DNA of 64,000 bases from Atriophallophorus winterbourni (lineage: Eukaryota > Platyhelminthes > Trematoda > Plagiorchiida > Microphallidae). Location: contig JACCGJ010001899.1 in NCBI GenBank assembly GCA_013407085.1, positions 1 to 64,000 of the forward strand. Direction: 5' to 3'. The notes beneath the pieces are model-generated. The model made no database searches. It saw only the letters and a program-made list of their open reading frames with translations, and was not told the origin of the DNA. Shown piece by piece: positions 35,977 to 47,050 of the stretch (position 1 is its first letter; each line of letters begins with the position of its first letter). The position numbers and the translations under genes are program-made.

Positions 35977-38900
35977 CCTGGCGCAACTGCTTCTACTGAC
36001 AGGAGAAAATGCGGAGGCGGCTGACTGGCGCTTCAAAATCAGCATGCTTCGGGCAGGTGAAGCTCGTTAGTCCGTGAAGGCGGCCCACCTAGGGGAAGGA
36101 AAAACTTATCGCAACCTCGAGGAGCCGGAGTCCCGTTAGACAGTCTTGAGTTTATTCAACTTCGTCCTTTCAGCTCCTGCGAAGGCATCGTTGTCCAAAC
36201 GTATCAGCCTTGCTGTTCCTTTAGTTCCAGTAGTGCCGTGCTGAGGGAGCACTTGCTGCAAGGGCAGCAGCTAGTTCTCCATATTGAACTGTTCTGGCGT
36301 ATATCACAATGCACCAATGGAGAGGACACTTCATTCCGCTCCTGAGAAAAATGACACGTGAAGCAGCAGATACGGGTTAGAAGCCTTGGCTCGACTTGCG
36401 TAGAGCTATGCGGCTGAGGCTGATTTTGACGGTGGGAGAGACTTCTAGGTCTCATTGGACGGCTACCGCCCGCCTCAAGCTGTGCAGCCCCCATCCAATA
36501 ATGTGCCGTCTTGCCACGATCTGCTATCCTCATTGTTTGTATGGGGATTAGGAATCAACCGACAAGCAGACTGTATTTTTCCGCACCAGCGAATCGAAAT
36601 ACCAAACAACAAACGTCAGTTCTGAAACTTGGAACCTGGAACGTCCGGTTTATGCTTCCAGGATTTCATGATGATGTCTCTAATATCAGAGGCTTCAGAA
36701 CGTCCGCCGTGATTAACAACGAGCTAAAGTGGCTGAATGTCGACGTGGCTGCCCCACAAGAGACGCGCTTACCAGCCACTGGTAAGCTAACAGGAAGTGA
36801 TTACACATTCTTTTGGAAAGGAAGAGGTTCCGATGAGCCTTGACTGCATAGAGTTGGGTTTGCCGTGCGAAACGACATATTGAAAGCAACAGAACCGAGG
36901 AGCAGCCAGAGCGAACGGATTTGGACTCTGAATCTGAGGTGCATTAGTGGTACCATTACGTTGGTCAACGTTTATGCACCGACGCTCTCTGTGACGCCTG
37001 CTGAAAAAGAAGCTATATATCATATCCTCACAGCCGTCCTGACAAATTTGCCACAGAAAAACTGTGTAGTGGTATTGGGTGATTTCAACCCCAGAGTTGG
37101 TGCAGATTACGATTCTTGGCAAAACTGTCTAGAAAAGTTCGGTGTTCGCAAAACCAATGAAAATGCACAACGCTTTTTAGAATTGTGCACACAGTTTAAC
37201 CTATGTGTCAGTAACACATTCTTTCAAACAAAACCACAGCATAAAGTCACTTGGAATCATCATCGCTCTAAGCATTGGCATCAGCTTGATCTTATTCTTG
37301 TTAAGCGTACCAATATAGGAAGCGTGCTCCTCACCAGATCATATCAAAGCGCAGACAGCGAGACTGATCATTCACTGATCTGTGCAAAACTGAAGCTCTA
37401 CCACACGAGATTTCACCGCACCAAATTGTCTGCTGAGCCTAGGATAGACGTCAATCGCATGTGCGAACCTAATCTAACTGCGAGATTCTCAAAAGCCATC
37501 ACAAACGAGTTCAACAAGAAAACCTCACTTGAATCTGCTTCGGAAAACTGGAAATTGATAAAAAGCTGCATACGCCGAGTCGCACTTTCCACTTTTGGTC
37601 CGAAGAAAGCACGAACGAGCGACTAGTTTAAAGCAAACGCTTCTGAGATGACTGCTATGCTAAATGAGAAACGCTCAGCATTCTTGAGGTTCAAAGGTAT
37701 GCCAACAGATGAAAACTTACGTCTTCTAAGATTAGCTAGAAATAAAGTTCGAAAGACTGCAAGGCGTTGTGCAAACAACTATTGGACTGAAGTTAGCCCT
37801 AATATCCAAAAAGCTGCGGATACCGGCAATTTTTACGGTATGTATGATGGGATCAAGAGACATTGGCCCAAACAAACTTAAAACGGCTCCCATTAAATCT
37901 TTATCTGGTAAGCCGATTGTCGACAAAACTCAACAGATGGAAAGATGGGTAGAGCAATTCTCCTCCCTCTACTTTAGAAACAGTACGGTTCTACCACATG
38001 CGCTTGAAAATGTCGAACGTTTGCCGACCATTGAATATGTAGTTACCCCTCTTACTGTTGATGAGCTCAATGAGGCAATCGACCGCTTAGCGAATGAAAA
38101 GGCCCCAGGTGACGACGAAATTCCACCTGAGCTGATCAAATGCCGTAGAGCAGCATTATTACAGCCTCTCCACGATTCACTTCTTCAGTGCTAGCAGGAG
38201 AAGGGTGTCCCACAAGAGATGCGATATACAAAGATCATCACGCTATTTAATAATAAGGCAGACAGAGCCGACTGCAACAATCACAGAGGAATCTCCCTCC
38301 TGAAGTTCGTGAGCAAATTGTTTGCTAAAGTATTACAGATCCGGTTGCAAGTTTTAGCTGATAGAATTTTCTCCGAATATCAATGTGGCTACCGCAAGGA
38401 AAGATCAACCGTGACTTCATCTTCTCCCTGAGACAACTTCAAGAAGAGTGTCGGGAACAGCGTATTCCATTATACGCTGTTTTTATTGATATAAATAAGG
38501 CATTCGACTACGTCAGCAGGGAGGGTCTCTTCAAAATGATCGAACTGATAGGCTCCCCCCCCAAGACTGCTGAGACTCGTTATTTCGTTCCACTCAGGCA
38601 TAAAATGCTCAGTCCATTTCAACGGTTGCAGTTCAGAAGCATTTGAAATTCGCCAAAGCGTCAAACAACCGTGTGTTCTTGCATTCACGCTGTTCGGCTT
38701 TTTCTTTACTCTGCTACTGAAGCACGCTTTTGAGACGAAAACAGGAGCATTTACATACGCACGATAGGTGATGGCAAGCTTTTCAACCTGAACCGAGGTG
38801 TGCTAATCCGTGACCTGTTGATTGCCGACGATGCAGCCTTTATTGCTCACTCCCAAGAGAACCTACAGTCGCTAATGGACTGTTTTTCATCGCCATGCAA

Positions 38901-39800
38901 AGACATTTGTCTAACAATCAGCATGAGCAACACCAAAGTACTTTGTCGAGGGACTGTATCGACACCAATCATCACGTTTGAAAACTGTCAGCTTGAACCA
39001 GTACATCATTTCACATATCTTGGTTCAACCATTGCGGATAACATCTCGCTAGACACGGAGATTAATAAGCGGATTGGCAGAGCACCTGTCATTTTGTCCC
39101 GATTAAACTCTCGTGTTTGGGGTAACCGCAAGCTGACTGTAAATACAAAGATGTAGGTATACAGCGCGTGCGTACTAGGTGCTTTATTATACGTCAGTAA
39201 AACCTGGGCCACCAACGCAAGACACGAACAGAAGCTGAATTCTTTCCATCTACGAAGCATCCGTCGTATCTTGAACATATCGCGAATGGACAGATTGACC
39301 AACGCTGAAGTGCTTTCAAAAGCTGGTCTACAAAGCATGTTCACCCTATTACGTCAGCGCCGCCTGCGGTGGCATGGTCATGTCTATGGAATGGTAAATG
39401 GTCGTATTTCGAAAGATCTACTCTACGGTGGGTTGCAATTAGGAAGCCGACCATTGGGCAGACCGCATTTGCGGTAAAAATATGTTTGCAATCGAGATAT
39501 AACGTTGACCCGCAAGCTGGGAAGAACTTTTTCTTGACCGCGCACTTTTGAGGCATTGTGTAAAGCGTTGACTGCAAGCCGGGGAGAAGCAAATTCAGCT
39601 CCTAGCTGCTGAACGCAGATCACGCCGCCGGCGTGCAACTGATGCAATACAACAGAGTTCTGACTATCCTTACAAGCGCTGCGGGAGAGATTGTTCCTCC
39701 CGAATCGGACTGTTTAGTCATTCAAAAAGTTGAAAAACATGAAATTCATGCGATGTGATGTACATCCATGTTCGAAATCGACCGACGGATGCCAACAACA
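35970..39800 (+). mobile_element. RTE/BovB-type LINE, nearly full length, decayed
   Basis: Endonuclease (about 36620-37400) keeps the diagnostic boxes: LGTWNVRFM, APQETRLP, LVNVYAPT, VVLGDFNPRVGA and SETDHSLI. RT (about 38060-39160) has EKAPGDDEIPPELI, NHRGISLL, FIDINKAFDYVSREGL and LLIADDAAF (catalytic ADD kept). The C-terminal region (to about 39475) includes LRQRRLRWHGHVYGM. A CGRDCSSRIGLFSHS finger lies near 39685, followed by a CAA-rich tail near 39795. Breaks include TGA at 36841 and TAG stops at about 37624, 38192 and 39154, plus at least two frameshifts (about 37870 and 38385). Not active as it stands. Confidence 0.88.
36511..37626 (+). pseudogene. RTE endonuclease domain with one in-frame stop
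   Basis: One continuous frame from 36511 to the TAG at 37624, broken only by TGA at 36841-36843. The stop stands where related elements usually have Arg (EP-R-x-HRVGFAV), which fits a CGA to TGA change by CpG decay. All expected catalytic positions (Asn in TWN, Glu in QET, Tyr in VYAP, GDFN, DH) are present. The next open piece continues in the same frame with LNEKRSAFLRFKG. Confidence 0.8.
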
Positions 39801-39804
39801 ACAA

Positions 39805-40680
39805 CTCAAAATCATAGATTCAAATGTCGGAAATATGTTCCACACAATAGGAACAGTTTGCAGTTCGTGTCAGATTGATCAAGCAGATAAGAGGACAAGT
39901 TTGCACATGTTTGATTTTTCGGCAAATAATTCAACATCTGTGGGTTGTGCAACTATAGGCCAAAATAGGTCAATTACTTTAAGAATATAACTTTTGTATA
40001 TCATTTCTTTCACAGGCATTATTTCGTTCACATAGTGAGAAAAGGCATACCGTGTTTGATCGCAAGAAGTTTGAAATAATTCTCATAACTTGAAGAGAAA
40101 CCAGCCCCGATGGTGTAAATCTAAACTCATCTAATCCTTGATTGTCTTACTTTCGTATACAAGCTATAATAATATACCCCGCAGATGATTATAAATTTTC
40201 CCAATGAATCTCTGCGTCACTCAATAAATATCCGGCGTAGTAAACATTCGATGCTACGAGTAACACCTACGGGCAAATAATCTCTTAAAATTTGACATCA
40301 TAATTTCATAATAAAATAAATTGCACTTAGGTTCAGACCTCTTGATTGAATTGGATTAAATATGCATCACTTTTAGAAAAACACATGCAATGTATCTGGA
40401 TAAGGCAAATTGGATGTGAGATCTAATATTAAATACACAACTCATATGAGAAAAATATGTTTGCGTGTTTGAACTGTCAGATAAATGTACAATGTTCAAA
40501 TTTTGTGACATTTTTTAATATGTTTCCAAATTGACGGTCTGATTAGTGACCTTACGGGATTTTATTTTGTATTCATCTGCAAAAAATATATATTGTTTTG
40601 TCATTCGTCTGAGACATATATTTCAATCGTTATAATAAATGATAGTTGGATGGTTGATTTAATTGAGCATTAATTAAGGA
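39805..40680. other. No gene seen
   Basis: AT-rich with no recognised coding or repeat structure. Confidence 0.35.
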
Positions 40681-40689
40681 CATGGACGA

Positions 40690-40938
40690 ACCGCGTTTTT
40701 GTTAGTAAGATTTGAACGCCGAAAAGAGATGAACGACGTTTTTCTAAACTCTAACTTACTTCGTAAATGTTCACAGGATATTTGTCGCACACATGCTGAT
40801 ATTTCGTGGTGGGAGAGAAAATGTGGATTAAACAATGGAGATAAATCTGAAAAACGGATTGTAGTTCTTTTCGATGTTCCTGAAATACAAAACAAACAAT
40901 GGTTCTACATTTTTAGGAGCATGGGAGCTCACGATTAA
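40690..40938 (+). pseudogene. LINE ORF1-like fragment
   Basis: A 79-codon stretch reading LVRFERRKEMNDVFLNSNLL, then DICRTHADISWWERK and KSEKRIVVLF. This resembles the C-terminal part of LINE ORF1 RNA-binding proteins (VRF, N-x-LL, then a P/D-T-x-x-ER block). The antisense frame is also open but shows nothing recognisable. Confidence 0.35.
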
Positions 40939-41371
40939 GTCGTGGTGGGCAGTCTGAATACCTCGGTAACTAAACTCTAAAGGTGGCGTACCAAAACTAA
41001 TATAACATATAAATCAGGGGTGAGATAGAATAAATTGAGGTCAACAAAAAAGCAAGTCATAGGAATCTTTCGAATGATGTCAGATTGATTGAGCTAAGAA
41101 CCGCCCAATAATCTATGGCTTTTTCAATCATACGAGACTCTGATTAAAAACTCTGTGATTTGTGGCAATACGGAAAACAACAGATGTCCGACACTTGAAG
41201 GATCTGACAAATAGACCATCTTTCAGCACCGTCAATGTATACGAAAACTACAATCAATTGACTATATACATACGCACAATACCTGGTAAACAAACTATGG
41301 GAAATGAAAAATATCTTAAGTAACACTCCCACGACGCCATAGCAATAACTAAGACATAGTTTCAACCTCAC

Positions 41372-41502
41372 GTGAGTGATCGCAATCTCTCTATTCAAAA
41401 ATGACCAGGTTTTGGAGAGACCGCTGAAGAACAGTTGGGGATGCATCTGCTTACCACCACGAACGCTCATGCAGTAAGGCAGATACAGACACTGTTCTTG
41501 AT
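41372..41502 (-). CDS. Candidate internal exon, unknown product
   Basis: Acceptor ATTTTTTCCAG, 2 nt plus 43 open codons, donor GTGAGG in phase 0. Landmarks are QEQCLYLPYCMSVRGGK, LFFSGLSKTW and REIAITH. The polypyrimidine tract is strong. It can be joined in phase to the open stretch upstream at 41779-41991 through a GTTCAA or GTGTGA donor, which supports a spliced minus-strand gene here. Confidence 0.45.
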
Positions 41503-41778
41503 CTGGAAAAAATATAGAGTATAACTAGGAGATCAAATCAGGGTACAGTTTAATCGAAGGTGTAGTTTACCGTTTGCCATCATAAACGCACGCGCATAGG
41601 AAAACCCTGTTAAAAGCAAGCCAGAACGTCGGAAACTGCGCATTTCGCAATTATTGTTAATGGGAGACCGCGATAAGTAGATTACAAATTTCGCAAAATG
41701 TACGATTACATCCTATTTTATAATCAAGTTTTCCAGCATACACGACAAAGCAATTTGCAACAGACATCTGTCCTATAC

Positions 41779-41991
41779 CTATTTTGAACCGTTGAAGATG
41801 TTCAGTATCACACTTCGATGGGTCGGAGCGAGCACCGCGGTCTGCTCTGACAATATTTGAGCAAGGCCAGAAGAGTGGTAAAGCAAGCATAAGGAAATCA
41901 AACAGTGGATTGCATTGGTTTCATGTAAACAATGGGGGCTTTCGGGGATCGTATCACAAATTTCAGTGATCAGGACTCTCATTGCACAATC
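41779..41991 (-). CDS. Candidate exon or exon part, unknown product
   Basis: A TAATCTGTCAG acceptor is followed by 70 open codons to a TAG. Six cysteines are visible (DCAMRVLITEIC, PHCLHETNAIHCLISLCLL). The donor is uncertain. A phase-1 donor inside the stretch would join it to 41372-41502. The gene is not recognised. Confidence 0.35.
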   Translation of the reverse strand, partial: DCAMRVLITEICDTIPESPHCLHETNAIHCLISLCLLYHSSGLAQILSEQTAVLAPTHRSVILNIFNGSK

Positions 41992-42289
41992 CTGACAGAT
42001 TACATCACGAACATGTTACCGAAACTAAAATGCAAAGAACCACACTTCAAAATTCGTAGATTAACTATAATATGGTTGAGAATTGGTCGCCAGATCTAAC
42101 TGGTAAAAGTTCGCGAATTGCGAAATCAAGTCACAAACCATATTTGCCAGCCTCAGGCGGCAGTAAGATTGCAGCAAAATCCAAAACTGCTTCATTAAAT
42201 TATTAGCTACTCTGAGAAGCCTAATTTCGGTGTTTTCTCGATCAAGACAGCTAACCGATAAACTGATTCCTTGCTGGAAACCGCTAACG

Positions 42290-43680
42290 CTCTTGCTAAA
42301 TTTTATTCACCTACCCAACCTACTGGAGACAATCGATGACTGAAAGCAGGTAGTGAATGATGGTCGTTCCGTGCATGCTTTTTACTTGGAAATCTCAAAG
42401 GGGTTTGATCGCGTGGATGATTCTATACTCTCGGGCAAGCAGCATGATGTTGGTAATAATGGGTGCCTTCTTACCTGTCTGAAAAGTTACATTTTGATCG
42501 CAAGGTATTAGTACATATAGATTGTGATGTCTGGGGAAATCAAAGACACTCGTGGTATCCCATAAGGTTCGGTACTTCGTCCGAATCTCTTTCTAACGCT
42601 AAATCAACGAGCTTTCGAAACTTGTCACAGGCAAAATGATTCTTTTTGCGGATGTTGTTAAACTTTGGATGCGAATCACATCAAGTTTGGAGTGTTTGCA
42701 CTAACAAAGCGATTTTGATACATTTTTCAGCTTGTCAGATCGAAACAAATTCCCATTTAACCAAAGAAAGTGTAAAATGTCGCAAATAGGCAAAGATCCT
42801 TCATGTTTATGCAATCATGGATCAAAACAACTTAAATGGGCAACCAAAGAAAAAGACTTCGTCGTATTGTTTTATGGAAGTCTTGAGAATAACATGCAAT
42901 GCGAAGCAGTGTAAAACCAAGCTTGACGTATGCTAGTTATGCTACGGCGTAATTTCTGACATTTATCCCGTGAATCATTTCGCATGCTCGTGAATACGTT
43001 TATTTATTTGGTAATAGATTACTCAGTGGAAGCTTGGGTACCATGAGTACAAAAGGAGATCAAGCTGCTTGAGACGATTTATCACAGAGCAACTAAAATG
43101 TTTGGTTGTTTTTGCAGTCTACAATATGAGAATCGACTTTTTTATCTTATTTTGGATACAATGCTTCACAGACGGGTTAGATTTGATCTTATCCTAACTT
43201 ATAATATAACGAACTCAAAGGTGCACCGTCTAAGGTATATATTTCGCCTCCGGTCAAGCTATGCCACGCGTACTCACCCACTGGCAATTGAGATTCCACA
43301 TTCTCAACACAAGTGCAGTCGTTTATTCTATTGCGTACGCGTTTATTTTCTATGAAACTCCCTACCGTCAGATGTTTTCCAATCACATGGTGAAAAGATT
43401 TTCAAGAACGATTTGAAAATATTTATAGGTAGTGATTTCGCCCTACATATATGTTTATATAACATGATCTTCATCCAAGCGAATATGTTTTTTTCATCAT
43501 ACCGAGACATTACATTGAATTTGTTTCTATCTACAAAGCTGTCAATTTTACTAATAGCTTAATTTCATTTCGTATATATATTTATTATCCTTATAAGAAT
43601 ATCCTGTGGTGTTTTACATCTACGCGGTTCTTTATTCCATAAATTCTTGAATATTGAATCTTGAACTTTTTCCTCACATG
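42290..43680 (+). mobile_element. CR1-like LINE, 3' part, decayed
   Basis: RT readings: LLETIDDW, VHAFYLEISKGFDRVD, FADVVKLWM (for FADD), RNKFPFNQRKCKM and ENNMQCEAV. The C-terminal ends in YCVRVYFL (compare FFSVRVCF). The 3' tail AATTCTTGAATATTGAATCTTGA lies near 43640-43665. Many stops. It may interrupt the candidate gene with exons at 43955-44009 and 41372-41991. Confidence 0.75.
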
Positions 43681-43954
43681 AAAGCAAAATTGGCATTTAT
43701 AAGGGAGACCGTTATCCTGTGAATTACAAAGTCAGAACTGGCGTTCTAATGTCCGGTCACGGACATACACATACCTGATTAGTGATGTAAACCACTGTAG
43801 GTTTAGTGTGCTTAAATCCTACTTGTAGGAAGCCATATACTACTCTCCCTAGAATCTGATTTCAAACAAATTTTAGCCATCGTGTTGAAATTGGAGTATT
43901 GTCAATGTATACAAACTGTCACCGGTGGTGTATTTAACCAAAAATAGGAGTTAC

Positions 43955-44009
43955 CTGAGTCCACATTTAAAAGCTAAATTTCCATTTGCAAATAAAGATT
44001 TAACCTTGA
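43955..44009 (-). CDS. Candidate small exon (55 nt)
   Basis: Very good acceptor (CTTTTTATTGCAG) and an AG/GTAACT donor around 17 open codons reading KVKSLFANGNLAFKCGL. Phases are 1 to 2, as in the 46-nt exon of copies A and B (7729-7774). No upstream exon was found. Confidence 0.4.
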
Positions 44010-44289
44010 CTGCAATAAAAAGATAGATCATCATCCGAGGGGTCAAAATAATATGTAATTTATAGAGAACCTTTTCAAAATCCACGATTCCAAATTGCTG
44101 ACGATTTAAATAACATAATTGCAAAAACGCAACTGATGTTAACATAAGAGGATTTGTAAGCTTATTCAAATTGTTAGTCTCTGTACAGAAGGATAAAGAC
44201 TGAGTTCACGTTTATTTAACATTTCTGGAATATTCTAAATCGGTTAGAATTTACTGCTGTAACGGTGATCGCGACCGCAAGTTTTTGCG

Positions 44290-45440
44290 TCATCATATCA
44301 ACGAGTTGACCGCGAAAACGTTCTGTACCACTGGAACGACGTTCGGGTATTTATAAAGTCGCTTGTGTGCATTGGAGATCACAGATCCAATCCATTCTTT
44401 GGTTTGTTGTTTTGCCAGCTGTTGTGCTTGGAAAGTATTGATGGCCGGTTTTCGTTGTACTGACTTCGGGAACACGTCTCGTCGTTGGCATTCGTGTAAA
44501 AAGAAAAGCTGCTTGTGGGTAGCTGCGAAATTTCTACTGAATGTTTCCCAACATCTTGCATGTTTTAGTGTATTAAGCCCATGATTGTTCGATATAGTTT
44601 TGAAAACACGTATCTGAGGTACAGCATTGTAAGACATTGTTGTTCTTCAAGCCGATATGGTTGATTGCGGACGTTTCGTCACCAAACTAATGACATCATC
44701 AGCGAAACTTCTTTCGAAGTGATTGGGCAACTGGCGATATTCAAATATATTCGCTTCTCTGCGATCTCATCTAGTGTGATTGTCTGATCTACTTGATTGT
44801 GCCCTTTGTTGCGTGTTCCCATTGATCCTTGGATTGGATCCAATTGAATGTGTTCATTGATTGATGATGCTGTTGAATGACATGCTTCAAACAACACTCG
44901 TATATGTCGAGTTCTGCCTTTTGCGATTATCTCTGTTTCATCTTAATTGAACTCGTGTCCTTCTTGATCCATGTGCGCCGATATTACCGACTTGTGATCA
45001 AGTCGTCCAGTAGCCAATTTGTGTTCGTGTATCGTTTACTCTAATCTTCTGTCCGATATAGTTCTTGTCACAATTAGAACATGGAATTCTGTACCCGACG
45101 TTGTTTTTTTCTTTATTTGCAAACGTTTTCTTGATTTTCACCGGTGAGTTCTCAGAGTAGACATCGATTTGTGTGTGACATTGATTCCGAGCGGACGTAA
45201 TATGCTTGCCCTAATTTCTAAAATATTTTTTATATACGGGTGTGTCGCTCTTGCTGTGTTTGTATTGTTTTCGTGTGAGTGAATTGCTACGTTTTTGTTG
45301 CGGATGATGAATCCTCTTGAGTAGCCGTTTTTCTGTAATAGTTTGAATAAATATTTCTTGCAAGTCTGGGAGGTGTGCTAAAGTCACAGTAAATCTCAGA
45401 ATAAATGCAAGAAAATATTCGCCACAGAATAATTCCCGCA
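44290..45440 (-). mobile_element. Penelope-like element junction (GIY-YIG end plus next copy start)
   Basis: Read on minus, 45440-44840 is the end of a Penelope polyprotein: HPYIKNILE, LRPLGINVTHK, then in a shifted frame YRIPCSNCDKNYIGQ (GIY-YIG type with its Cys pair), then HEHKLATGRLDHKSVISAHM and EGHEFN. It continues to LDEIAEKRI. Next, 44637-44293 reads MSYNAVPQIRVFK and FLHECQRRDVFPK, which looks like the N-terminal part of such elements. An end followed by a start fits the tandem pLTR arrangement typical of Penelope elements. Several stops and frameshifts are present, and the RT core is missing. Confidence 0.8.
44660..44712 (-). ncRNA. Hammerhead-ribozyme-like core in Penelope pLTR
   Basis: On minus: GTTTCG, CTGATGA (44696-44702), stem II GUCA/UGAC around a 9-nt loop, GAAAC (44673-44677), GTC (44670-44672), CGCAAT. 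All invariant hammerhead core bases are present. GUUUCG pairs with CGCAAU as stem I with one mismatch. Helix III is the palindromic ACGU, as described for Penelope-element hammerheads, which can act as dimers. Activity is inferred, not shown. Confidence 0.65.
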
Positions 45441-45494
45441 CTTGTTACGATCTAAGAGCATCCATTTCTGTCGTGCGATGAGAAAACAGCAACA

Positions 45495-45720
45495 AAGTGC
45501 ATAGTCAAGAAGATAAGCCAATCACACTAGATGAAATCGCAGAGAAACGAATAAATTCGAATATCGCTCGTCGCCCAATCATTTCGAAAGAAGTTGTGCT
45601 GATGATGTCATCTAGTTTGGTAAACAGAAACGTCCGCAATCAACCACATCAACTTGCAGAACAACTATGTCTTACAATCCTTTACCTCAGCTACGTGTTT
45701 CCAAAACCGTTGGATTCACC
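45495..45720 (+). repeat. Inverted Penelope pLTR fragment
   Basis: About 80% identical to the reverse complement of about 44590-44810, reading KPITLDEIAEKRINSNIARRP on +. It forms an inverted repeat flanking the Penelope piece, a layout known for this class. A second hammerhead-like core lies at 45593-45641: CTGATGA (45599-45605), GAAAC (45627-45631), GTC (45632-45634). Its stem I (GUUGUG/CGCAAU) pairs fully, but stem II is reduced to UGU/ACA. Confidence 0.75.
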
Positions 45721-46099
45721 TTTGATTTCGGTGTTCCCTAATATACAACATTGCTTAAAAATCGAAATGCTTACACATTCTAACCTAAATTAGAAATGTG
45801 TTTGCGAAATTATGTATGTTTTGCGTCGAAAAACACGTTGGCATGCTTGCGCGATAGCATAGTTTAAAACTGAAAGTTGCAGGTTTACAAATTGCTGCAT
45901 GATGATTGCGAAAGAAATCGCTACTTAGAGAAGCAAGACAAATAACAGAACATTCAACGAATGGATGCCGACCGCACGGTAATGACCCTCGTACAAAGGA
46001 TTGAAAGGCTTGATGATAGATGTCAGTCAGGTCAAATGCTTTCCATTTGTTTTCCAAAATTATTTAATGAGTGTGTAAGGGGCTCCTTTAGAGAGCAAT

Positions 46100-47050
46100 A
46101 TTGAGGAAAACGTGTTAACAAAATAAGTGGAATTATAATATAAAAACGAATACCAAGACAAATTTCAGGGATATTTTTGCTAGATTACGTTGGGCTCGTG
46201 GTAGACGAGTGGACAATGAAGTTGGTTTGACGTACTCTTACGTAGAGATTTATAAAGCTTTTGATTGAGTCAATCAACATTTGCTACGTCAACAATTGAT
46301 ACGTTTCGGAATATGTGAACCACTCCTCTATTGGTTGTCCGACCACCTGTTAGTCTGAAATGCCCTAGTTAAAGCTAACCTAGTGCCATCCAAATGTTCT
46401 TCAATACCGCCAACACAGTCCAAAAAGGATCAGTGCTAAGCATGCTCCTCTTTCTATTAAACATAAACGCCCCCCTCATATAATATAAATTGGCGATGTT
46501 CATGGATAATATGACGAATTTGGACACCAATCTGTTCTGCAGATTATTGTAATGAACTGAAAATTGATTTGGACAACCTGTGAAATTGGGCAGCCATGAA
46601 TAGTACGACATTCAACGTAAAGAAATGTAATATGCTCCACCTTGGCAAGAATGTTCCTGGGAAATGAAAACTTGACTTGGAAATCTTTGGAAAAATATTC
46701 TGGGTAGAGATTAGTGGAAACCGGAAGATCACGTTTTTTTGCCAGCGATATATATCGACAGGCCAACCGATCGTTAGGAATATTTTTTAGAATATTCGGA
46801 AGATTCTTTTAACGTTACTAATTATAATGAACGTCTATCATCGGCAGACTAAAGAAAAACGGTAGAATTTTGAACTCCGTGGTGTCACGAAAATATTGCT
46901 CTCTTTGTTACAATCTATCACAGTGCAACAATGTTATTGATGGGTCTTTACAATGTTCCATGCCGCGAAAGATTGCGACTTCTGTGTATATTTTAGTTTG
47001 AGCGGGGCCTTTGAATCGGACCTGCTCAAATAAATGTTTCTACGCATTTT
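46100..47050 (+). mobile_element. CR1-like RT fragment, decayed
   Basis: Readings include YVEIYKAFD, QLIRFGICEPLLYWLSDHLL, LDNLCNWAAMNSTTFNVKKC and NMLHLGKNVP. The catalytic FADD is not visible. A different subfamily from the other CR1 pieces, judging by the residues. Confidence 0.65.

Noticed and set aside
36204..36533. 109-codon minus ORF
   Set aside because: Antisense to the RTE 5' region and without any protein motif.
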